Positions 55,199-64,000 of a DNA stretch of 64,000 bases are shown here, in pieces. How positions within the stretch are numbered: position 1 is the stretch's first letter; every line of letters starts with the position of its first letter. Origin of the DNA: CAIWHR01 sp963709525 (GTDB taxonomy: Bacteria > Pseudomonadota > Gammaproteobacteria > Burkholderiales > Casimicrobiaceae); contig CAVPXB010000022.1 of NCBI GenBank assembly GCA_963709525.1, positions 98,415 through 162,414 of the forward strand, given 5' to 3'. Below the pieces are notes generated by a model, which did not search any database, was not told where the DNA came from, and was given only the letters and a program-made list of their open reading frames with translations. Made by a program: the position numbers and the translations under genes.

Positions 55199-58100
55199 CT
55201 ACGGCGTCTTCTTGGGCGCCGGGAAGAAGGCGGGCGTGCCGAAGTACATGAGTCCGGTGTGCTGGTTCTGCACGATGAAGATGATCGGCACCGGCAACCC
55301 GGACAGGCTGGTGAGCCCTGCCGGCGCCGTGTAGCGATACACCGGCTTGATGCCGTCGTAGTAGACGAGCTGCGCGCAGCTCGGGTCGGAGGTGAAGATG
55401 CAGCCGGGCAGCACATCGTCGGCGGCCTGGTAGGCGTTGTCGATGGTGTCCTGCACGTTGGTCACCGACTGCTTGATCGCCTTCAACTTGGCCATGAATT
55501 CTTTCATGTGCTGCTTCGCCTGGTTGAAGTTCTTGTACTTCTTGAGGTTGGTGACGACGTTGAGTCCGTAGCTGAAGCCATCCTTCATATTCTTGAAAAG
55601 GTCCTGGACCCCATTGGTGGTGTCGGAAACCGTATCCGGCCCGATGATCATCACCGAGGTCAACTGAGGAGCCTCGAAGTCGGCCGGAACCTCGACGATC
55701 GCCAGGTCGGGTACCGGGTCGTTGAACACGCGGAACGAGAGCGACGCGCCGGAGATCACCTCGAACACATCGCCGCCGAGCACACTGGACTTGAGATGCG
55801 AGGCGATACCCACCGCAGCCGCCGTCCACGCCGCCTGCTTCATGGTGTCGTGCGCGAGCTGCTTGGCGTTCTTGTAAACGCTTGCTGGCCTCGTCCATGA
55901 TCTTCTCGACCACGTAGTTGACGGCAATGACCGTCAGCTGCTCGGCCAGCGTCGACTTGAGTGCAGGCCGACGCTTGAGACCCGGAAACGCCGGCGTGCG
56001 CGGCGGCAGTCCGGTCGACGCGGCAAGTTCCTCGAACAGCGCCTCGTAGAACGCCGGGATCCGGTGCGACAGGAGAAGGGTGTACTGGCGCTGGTTGTAG
56101 ATGCCGCCGTACTCGCTCACCACCAGCCCGTCCAGCCGCGCCGCTCGCGTTGAGAACTGGTCGGCCAAGGCATTGAGCTGGGCGATGGGGGTGCCTTGTG
56201 CCTTCAGCGCGTCCGTCCAGGCCCGCAGGTCGTCGGCGGCATCGCGCAGTATTTGCTGGATCACGACGTCTTCGGCGGTGGCGGTGAGGCCCAGTGCGCC
56301 CAGGTCGGACAACGACGGCGCGAACTGGTCCGCGGTCACCAGCGGCATCGAGATCTTGAGATCATCGATATCCACGCCACGCCACAGCGTCACCATCTGC
56401 TGCACCACCGCCCGCATCTGCGGCAGGTTGTTGGCATCGCGCGCCGCAACCAGCGGCTGCTTCAGGGCGAAGATCGCATCCAGCGCCGTCGCCATCTGCG
56501 CATAGGCTTGGCCGTGGGTCACGCCCCCCGCCTCCGGCGGCGGCAAGACGACGAAATCGGCACTGGCGCTGCGTCCGTTGGCGGCATCGGTGGCCGTTAC
56601 CCGGAAGGCACCCTGCGTGGCCGGTCCGGCGGCGATATTGAGCCCGGTGATCGTCGGCAATGGCCCAACATAAGGCGTAAGCGCCGGCGTGATCGCGTAG
56701 GTCAACGCCGGCAACGTCGCCGGGTTGCCGTTGGCATCGAACGCAGTCGGACTTACCGTGATCGTCTGCTCGGCCGTCGCGATCGAGCGGTTCACGGTCA
56801 GGCGCAGCCCGTTCCCGGCCGAGACCGTGAGCGTGACCGGGTTGGCCGTCGTCGGCGAGAGCAACGTACCCGCCGCCACCGACTGCGCCAGCACGGTGTT
56901 GAGCGGATCGGTATTCGAGAACACCCGGTTCACCACCACGGTGAAGCCCGGCGCTGTCAACTGCCGTGCTTGCCACCGTCAGCGGCTGCCCGACGACCAG
57001 TGGCACCAGCACCGGCTGCGGCCCCAGCGAGACCTGCAGCGCGATCGCTTCGCCCTTCAGCACGCTGGCACCGGCGGCCGGGAACTGGGTCAGCACCTGA
57101 TCCACCGGCGCCTGGAAGTAGACGGAGCTCACGTTGCCCGTGGCGAAACCTGCGGCCGTCAGCGTAGCGTCGGCAGTCGTCCTCGACTGGCCAACCACGT
57201 TGGGGACCGCCCCGAGGCCCGTACTCGGGTAGAGGGTGAACGTCTGATAGGCGGACTCGCCGAAACTGTCGGTCGCCGCAATGACGAACGTCAGCGGACC
57301 GGCGCTGTTCCCAGCCATTATGGGGACTTCGATCCTGCCGGTGGTGGCGTTAATCGTAAAAGTCCAGCGCTACTGGACCGCAGGACGATCGAATAGGTGA
57401 TCGTGTCGCCCGGGTCGGGATCGACTGCGTGCGACTGGTAGACGAACGGAATGATCGCCGGATAGCTGTTGTTATAGGTAATGTAGGTGTTCGGAGGCGT
57501 CGAAGTGAATACCGGCGGCCGATTCGTCGGCATGATGTCGATCGTCACCGTCGCCGCGTTCGAGTCGAGTCCGCCTGCCTGCGCCTTATAGGTGAACGTC
57601 GCCTGTTCGCGCTTGCGCGGATCTACATCCGGCGCAATGCGCGCCGGATTCGCGAACACGTTGGTGCGCGGCGTGGCGAAGTTGTTCACCTCGGGATAGG
57701 GGATGTGGCCGGTATCGGTCACATTGGCGTCGTGCATGGCGAACTGGTTCCACACCGGCCGCGCCGGTTGCCAGTCGTCGTTGGCCGACTTCAGCGCCAC
57801 GACCCAGCCCTTCAGCGGGTAGTACGGAGACATGATGTTGAATACCACCTCTGCGTGCCCGTCGCCGTCGGCGTCTATGACCAGCGGTGTCAGGCTGCTG
57901 GAAGAAGACGCCTGGTACGGCCGGCAGCCGGATAGCCGATCGAGGCGTAGCTCACGTTGGCTTTGACCGCGCCGGTCTTGCCGTCGAAGAACTCGACGCC
58001 GTAGCCCGTCTGCATGATGAGCTCGGGCACACCGTCGCCGTCGAGGTCGAACACCACCGGCCGTGCGTGGGTGGCGATGGTGGGGTTGTTCGCCGCATCG

Positions 58101-61100
58101 GCGAAGCGATGCGTCCATACGAGCGCTCCGTGTTCGTCGAACACGTAGAGATTGCCGCTGGTGGTCACCATCATCTTCGGCATCCCGTCGCCGAAAAGAT
58201 CGGCGACCACCACCTGGCCGCTCACGGAACCAGCGTTAACGTCCGTCGGCGTCTCCCACAGCACCTGGCCGTCGGGCTTGCGCGCGACGAGGTAGCCCAT
58301 GCCGCCGTTGGCGATCTCGAAGCTGATGATCGCCGTTTCGCCGGAGTCGTCGAGATTGGCGAGCGCGAGACCCATCACCAAGCGGCCATTCCTGCGGTTG
58401 TTGAGCAGAGTGCCGTTCAAGTCCCACACGGCGGTGTCGGCAATGATGTTGGGGGTGCCGCTGCCGTTGAGGTCCGCGACCAGCACGAATCCACCCCGCT
58501 CGTTGCCGGGGGAATAGTAGTCATTGAACGCGGCCCAGACCTGGCGGACCGCGCCGGTGGCGCCATCCACCGCAGTGACCACGGTGCAGTTCGACGAGCT
58601 GACGCCGGGCAGGTAGTCGTTGCAGTAGTAGGTCCCCCTCCGGTCGTCGCCTCCCATCGTCTTCTTGAACAGCACGCTCGGCGTCTCGCCGGGGCGAAGG
58701 CGCGCGATGGCCGGCCTCACCATATTCGTGATGTCGAACGCATAACCGGGCGTCCCGGGAACCTCACGGACCGGCGACAGCATCGGGCTCAGCCATTTCA
58801 CCGCCCCGGTGCGCGCGTCGAGCGCGGCGAGCCGGTTGGTGGGGCCGCCGGTTACCGCGGGACCACTCGGGCACACGACCGGCACGACGATCGCCGGCGC
58901 GCCGCTGTCGTCGATGTCACCCACCGCGATCACGTCGGGAGCGTTCCAGGTCACGATGACACACTGATCGTTCGGTGGCGGGAGCGGCAGGTAGAGCGTC
59001 TGCTGGCCCCAGAGCACGCTGCCATCCTTGCCGTGGAGAACGCTGAGCCCGTACTCTCCCCAGATGTCCGCGGAGGGATGGTCGATCACGAGCTCGGGCT
59101 TGCCGTCGCCATCGACATCGACAGCGCGCAGATTGTTGCGCATGGTCATGCCGGGGCTGTTCGACTGGCTGATCCACTTGACCACGGGCTGGAAGGTCTT
59201 GCCGATGACCGCCGGCGCCTGGAAGGTGAAGGAACCATCGGCGTTGAAGGCGCTCAACGTGCCCTTGTCCGGGTCGGTGAGCTTGGCGGCGGTCAGGCCT
59301 GCCGCCCATCGGGTCGAGATCGTTGGCGAGCACGCCGGGCGCGGGAATGGTCAGCGATTGCCCCAGTTGCACCTCGTAGCGATCGTCGCTGGCGACGGGG
59401 GGCGCGGCCGGCGTCACAGTGACGACGAACCGCTTGGCGTCGAACAGCCCGCCGCTGTCGGTCGACCTTGACCGTCACCGGGTAGTCGCCGGGCGCGGTG
59501 GTCCCCGTCGGCCAGTTGAGATTGGCGCCGGTCAGCGTCATTCCGGCCGGACCGGCTGGTGAGCGCAAAGACGAGCGGCTGGTTGTCGGGGTCGGTCGCC
59601 GTCAGCGTACGGCTGAAGGTGGCCCCGCGCGGCAGCGTGGCCGCGGCCTGAACGGCCAGCAGCGGGGGCTGGTTGCCCTGGACTACGGTGACGTGGAAGC
59701 TCTTGCTGTCGCCGTGGCCGTAAGCGTCGGTCACCTGCACGGTGAACGTGTGGGTTCCCAACTGGCTGGCACTCGGCGTCCAGTGGAGCCGCGGGCTGGG
59801 GTTCACCGCCGCCCCAGTCGGACCGACGAGCAGGCTGTAGGTCAGTTGGTCGGTCGGATTGCCGTCGTTGGCGACCAATTCCAGCTGCAAGCGGCTGCCC
59901 AGCGCAATGGTCCGATCGGCGATCGGCTGCAAGCTCGGCCCCACGTCGCCGACGGTGATCGTCACTGTGCCGCTGCCGGACAGCGCACTGTCGCTGGCGG
60001 TCAACCGCAACACGTAGGTGCCCGGAGTCGGGAACAGCGCGGTGGTGGCGGGCAGCGTCGGATCGGTGATCGCCGGACCGGTCGGGCCGGAGACCAGCGA
60101 CCAGAGGTACGTCAGCTGGTGCGGCGGATTGGGCAGCCCGTCGTCGGTCGCCGACCCGGTCAACGTCGCCAGTGCCGGCAGGACCACCGTCTGATTCGGC
60201 CCGGCGTTGACCTGCGGGGCCTGGTTGGTCACCACCACCACCGGGTTGACGGTGATCGGCACGCTCTTCGACGCGCTGTGGTTCTGCCCGTCGGTCGCCG
60301 TTACCGTCGCGTTGAAGGTGCCAACCTGCGTATAGGTGTGGCTCGGGTTCTGCGTTGCGCTGGTGGTGTTGTCGCCAAAGGTCCAGCCGTAGTTGTAGCT
60401 GCCGGTGCCGCCGGCAGCCTGACTCTGGAATTGCACCGCCAGCGGCACCGTGCCGCTGCCCGGGCTCGCGCTCAGCAGCGTGATGGCCACCGGCGGCAAG
60501 GTGATCGCGCGGACGACCACTCGCGCCTTGCCAATCGCGCCGCGGTTGTCGGTCACTGCCAGCTCGATGAGGTAGTCGCCCGGCTGATCGGGAGTGAAGC
60601 TTGGGGTCAGTGCGTCGGCGTTGGCGAGCGTCGCAGTGCTGCCCGCCGGCTTGGCGATGAACGTCCACTGCACCTTCACCGCAGAATCGCCCTCCGGATC
60701 GACACCGATGGTGCCCGCCAGGTTGACGACGCCGGCGGTGGGCTTCCCGCTCTGGTCGGCGCCGGCGTTGACCGCCGGCGGCGTGTTCGGCGCGTACAGC
60801 GTCACCAGCGCCTGCGTCGGCGCGCTGTTGGCGCTCCCATCGTTGACCGTCAATTCGATGACGTAGCGACCCGGCTTGTCGGGCAGCAGTTGCGGCGTGG
60901 CGCCGGTGGTCGCCGACAGACCGGCCGTGGTCGAAGTCGCCGGCTTACCCTTCAAGGTCCAGGCGTAGGTCAGCAGCTGCCCGTCCGGGTCGAAGCTGCC
61001 GCCACCGCTCAGCGCCACCGGCGACGCCGGTGTAAACGGTGAGCTGATGGGCACGAGCCGCGCCGTCGGCACCGTATTGCCGCTGCTGGCCGTGACGGTC

Positions 61101-61792
61101 AACTCTTTCAGCACGCTGTCGACGTGACCGTCGTTGACGACGAGTTGCACCCGGAAGGTCCCGGCGATGTCCGCGGTGAAGCTCGGCTTCACGTAGTTCG
61201 CGTTGTCAAGGCGTGCGGTGCTGCCCGCCGGCAGCAGCAACGTCCAGCTGAAGCGCAGAAGGTCGCCGTCGAGATCGTAGCTGTCCCGCCCGTCCAGCGG
61301 TACGACGGCCCCGGTGTGCACCGCCTGGTTCGTGCCGGGGACCGCGACGGGCGCCCGGTTGGCCACTACCGCCAGCGGCAGGTCCGGCGTCACCGTACGC
61401 AGCAGCGTCCCCTTGAACGGCGCCGAGATCCGGTACACGAAGGTTTTCGCCGCCGGCTCGTTGACCGTCAGCTCGATGCTGAACCGGCCGTCCCCGGCGA
61501 TCTCGTCCCCGCCTGTGCCATCGTCCTTCAGCACCCCGACGATGGTCGGATTGGTGCCGGGCGCCCCGACCTTGAGCAGGTTCACGCCGCTCGCAATTAC
61601 GTTCGGGTCACTGATGTCGGCCCAGATCCGCACGTTCTCTGCGACCCCGGCCCGCACCTGCGCGGGCTCCACCGTCGGCGTGGAAACTGTCCGCACCTGT
61701 GCCGCGGCAGGCAAGATACTTCCCAGTGCCAGCAGGGCCAACAGGGCGAGTTGCACCGACCGCGAGCAGTATCGGCGCGGTGTGACGAGCAA
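55199..61792 (-). CDS. giant secreted PKD/FG-GAP/PASTA surface protein (many frameshifts)
   Basis: One gene of about 2,200 residues is spread over several frames. It starts with a signal peptide (SVQLALLALLALGSILPAAA). It then has about five PKD/Ig-like repeats (61.3-59.6 kb), cadherin-like domains and an FG-GAP beta-propeller (59.2-57.8 kb) with VDGDGKPELVID, DLNGSGTPNII and DADGDGHAEVVF. More Ig-like repeats and a PASTA-like repeat follow (VPNVVGQSRTTADATLTAAG, about 57.1 kb), then a unique C-terminal domain ending AFFPAPKKTP. Shifts occur near 59.56, 59.46, 59.30, 57.90, 57.36, 56.97 and 55.88 kb. The start may be a TTG at 61792 or an ATG just upstream. Confidence 0.75.
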
Positions 61793-62125
61793 GCGGGGCG
61801 ATCATGGTGGACCCTTCAAGACAGAAGCGACCGAGGAAGGGGTCCGGAGGAAACGGCGGCAGCAGCGCCGGTTCGACCGGAAACTGCTTCGCGCATTTGC
61901 GCGCGATGAGTGAACGGAACATCCCCCGCAATGGAGGCAAACCAACCGTTCTGCGACACATCAAATTGTTGTTAATCGACTCTGCGCCGCAAAGGCGAGA
62001 GCCGTAACGCTAAGTGGATTCCTTCAATCCCTCAAACACATTGACTTCGCTCAACGTCGAGCGGTTCGGTGTGGCAGGAACCGCGGTGGGCGGCTTCATG
62101 TTCTCGCAACTCGTGCAGTCCGCGG
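61793..62125. other. 333-bp intergenic stretch
   Basis: It contains the upstream region of the giant surface gene. No terminator of the PEP-CTERM cassette type was found after the gene at 62126. Confidence 0.4.
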
Positions 62126-62721
62126 TCAACCACACACCCGCTGGCGCCGCGGAAAGAGCGTAACCAAACCAAGGAGCGCCAAGGCCAGCGTCGAAGGCTC
62201 CGGAACACCGTTGGGACCGGCTCGAAAAGTCAGATCGTCCAACGTAAAGGAACGCCCGCCGCGTCTCCCAGTAAAGACGGCACGAGAGAATCCCAGTGGC
62301 AAACGTAAGGGAGAGCAACTCGTTCGGAGAGCTCCGAGCCACCGGAAGGGCCAGATTGAATCTGAAAAGCGTTGTCGCGCTGCGCCAAGCTGGACCGCGG
62401 CAGCATCAAAGACTCGCAACGTCACCGCCTCCACATAAGTCAGGTAAGCCTCGAATCGAGGTGACGGGCGAGGAAAAATCGATCCAATCGCTCCGCCGGC
62501 GTCGAATATGACATTGGAGTCCGACTGCGGCGGAAACTCAAACTCATTGAGCGAGACCCCGCGGTCAACACCGTGGAATTGGAAAAGGTCAGTCCAGGAA
62601 GCTGGTTGGTCAGAATTTCAAGATCGTTGAAACCATCGAAATCGGTGGGCGCCGCCAGGCGGACGTTGGTGCAGAACGCAAGCGCAATGGCGGCAACGAC
62701 TCGCCGCAGAAGGCAGGTCAT
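62126..62721 (-). pseudogene. PEP-CTERM protein, broken
   Basis: The first frame (from 62721) has a signal peptide and APTDFDGFNDLEILTNQLPG. The last frame has LDDLTFRAGPNGVPEPSTLA, LLGLVTLFPRRQ and a stop. Between them at least two frame changes are needed. The tail differs from the other PEP-CTERM proteins here and lacks the shared terminator. A weak sigma-54-like site (TTGCATGGTTATTGCT, about 62795-62810) lies upstream. Confidence 0.6.
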
Positions 62722-63755
62722 GATCTATCTCCCTTTACATGCCCAAGAATGCGTCTGCGCACCTTCCCCGTTACGGACGTACGCTCGTTGCGAGGAGCAG
62801 CAATAACCATGCAAACGTTATGGGTCCGTTTGGATTCAATGACTTGATCTCACGCGATGGACCGGCTGGAGCCGGACTGTAAAGAATGCCGACACCACTT
62901 CGCGATCGGCCCGTTACGCCGTGAAATGCCAGTGCCTTGCACGGATCGCCGACGTGACGTACGAAGGTCTCGGGTCGCTCGCGCGTCGTCACCGCCCTGA
63001 AGCGCGGCCGTTAGGCTGCCGTTTTTCAAGTTCGCCGCCAGCTATCGGGCAACGGCCGCTCCCCCCAGCTTTGCACTTCTCGATGAAATCTGCGAGCGGC
63101 CGCATACGAAGTACACCGGTCACTGGGTCAAAAGATCGCCAGCGGCGGCCGTGGGTCGATAACGCCCGCCCAGCGCGTGTGAGCGGATGGCCGCTGTCTG
63201 GCAGACACCTCACAAGTGTGCGTCCGCCCTGACTACTCGATGCTCGAGGTGGGAGCTCTTTTTTCGAGCACTCGATCCCGCACGGCAATGTCCATCAACT
63301 CAAAATCCGACTAGACCGCTTGAACCGGCGGGACTCGAACCCGCGATGGCGTGTCGCGGGAGCGTTGCACGACGCGTTGCGATACCCTAGAATGCTCACT
63401 GAAGGTGGCCGCGCGTGTCAGCATTGCTCCGTGCGCGAGAAAACCACTGGCAGCATCTACGGCGCATAACCAAAATTCCATGCCGACGGGTGCGCGGTCG
63501 AGTTCGAGCCTCGACAGCTGTCGTTTTGCTCGCCCTGAATTCCTGCCAAGCCCGCCCTCGTGCGGGCTTTGTCGCGTCTAGCGTTTCATTCCAGCCTGCA
63601 CCTTAGCTCGGGTTCGATCGCGCCCTCCCGACGGTCGTCCGAACCCCGGGGACAACCATTGCATCGCCATGGACGTGGCACGCGCCGCACCCGGCACGCG
63701 CCCTCCTTCGCTCGTCGTTTCCCCATTCCCCCCGCATCCTCTCGCAGGAGGTCTC
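62722..63755. other. 1,034-bp stretch without a supported gene
   Basis: No convincing coding region is seen. The only notable element is the tRNA T-arm-like fragment at 63321-63349. A strong ribosome site (AGGAGG) precedes 63756. Confidence 0.45.
63321..63349 (-). other. tRNA T-arm/acceptor fragment
   Basis: On the minus strand CGCGGGTTCGAGTCCCGC forms a perfect T-arm followed by CGGTTCA, but no D-arm or anticodon arm lies upstream. It is therefore a partial tRNA, as is often left at integration sites. Confidence 0.5.
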
Positions 63756-63959
63756 ATGTCGTCCCCCACTCCCACCCCGGTCAACTATTTGTCGCTGGGC
63801 GACGCCGCACAGCGCGCCGCAGTCAGTTCCCGCACGCTGCGCCGCGCCATCCGTGCCGGCAAGCTCCGTGCTTACCAGGTCGGCCGCCTGGTCAGGATCG
63901 CCGAGGGCGATCTCAAGGCCTTCGTCGAGCGGCGGCCCGCCGGCGCGGACGAGGCGTAG
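63756..63959 (+). CDS. excisionase-type helix-turn-helix protein
   Basis: The 67-residue protein has a MerR-like/HTH_17 fold: YLSLGDAAQRAAVSSRTLRR, then AIRAGKLRAYQVGRLVRIAE and DLKAF. I chose ATG 63756 because of the CAGGAGG site 5 bp before it. Such proteins act as excisionases or small regulators in integrated elements. The region after it is beyond the window. Confidence 0.8.
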   Translation: MSSPTPTPVNYLSLGDAAQRAAVSSRTLRRAIRAGKLRAYQVGRLVRIAEGDLKAFVERRPAGADEA

Positions 63960-64000
63960 TTCCCGGTACGCCATGGTCACGCTCGGACTTCAGGAGGCCG

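Noticed and set aside
63321..63420. Complete tRNA gene on the minus strand
   Set aside because: Only the T-arm and part of the acceptor pair. No D-arm, anticodon arm or 5' acceptor half can be found upstream.

Overview
The window looks like chromosome of a GC-rich betaproteobacterium. The evidence is a System I cytochrome c maturation operon, malic enzyme MaeB, several exosortase-type PEP-CTERM proteins with near-identical C-terminal tails, and dispersed REP-like repeats. Taxonomy is inferred from gene families only. From about 15.9 kb on, many otherwise convincing genes carry single-base frameshifts, some in C runs. This fits an unpolished or metagenomic assembly at least as well as real gene decay.

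Layout. 0-9 kb: an octaheme c-type cytochrome (nitrite reductase type, with a CXXCK heme) behind a perfect FNR/Anr box, then a complete ccmABCDEFGHI operon on the same strand. 9.2-11.5 kb: divergent maeB. 11.57 kb: tRNA-Ser(GGA), which marks the left end of a roughly 6.6 kb genomic island. A near-perfect 68-bp direct repeat that starts inside the tRNA 3' end recurs at 18.2 kb. The island holds an integrase stump, IS91- and ISL3-type transposase remnants, an integron-type gene cassette bounded by two attC-like sites and carrying a DUF4160/DUF2442 gene pair, an M16 peptidase and two PEP-CTERM genes.

18.6-26.6 kb: a patatin-like lipoprotein; a winged-helix/nucleotidyltransferase regulator with a palindromic operator and a decayed HEPN partner; and a glpA-glpB operon in which the usual GlpC is replaced by a heme- and Fe-S-bearing membrane Hdr-like protein plus an HdrB-like protein. 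27-33 kb: an Mla-type lipid ABC transporter (permease with STAS domain, ATPase, MCE protein, lipoprotein) and nicotinate phosphoribosyltransferase with a pncA remnant. 33.7-38 kb: a sugar ABC transporter whose binding protein and ATPase are frameshifted.

38.6-44.4 kb: surface and secreted proteins, including three PEP-CTERM genes. These share a repeated 3' cassette (tail coding sequence plus terminator), and their upstream regions contain sigma-54 type promoters. 44.8-49.4 kb: a GHKL ATPase with an embedded Ig-like domain, then an overlapping gene pair for a secreted trypsin-like protease and an FHA membrane protein. 49.4-50.4 kb: a REP-associated tyrosine transposase unit with its own repeats. 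50.7-62.7 kb: secreted proteins, hydrolases, a roughly 6.6 kb PKD/FG-GAP/PASTA surface protein in several frames, and another broken PEP-CTERM gene. The window ends with an excisionase-type HTH gene near a tRNA T-arm fragment, possibly the edge of another integrated element.

Together the genes suggest a facultatively anaerobic cell with respiratory nitrite reduction, glycerol-3-phosphate oxidation into the quinone pool, and an exopolysaccharide-linked PEP-CTERM surface system under RpoN control.
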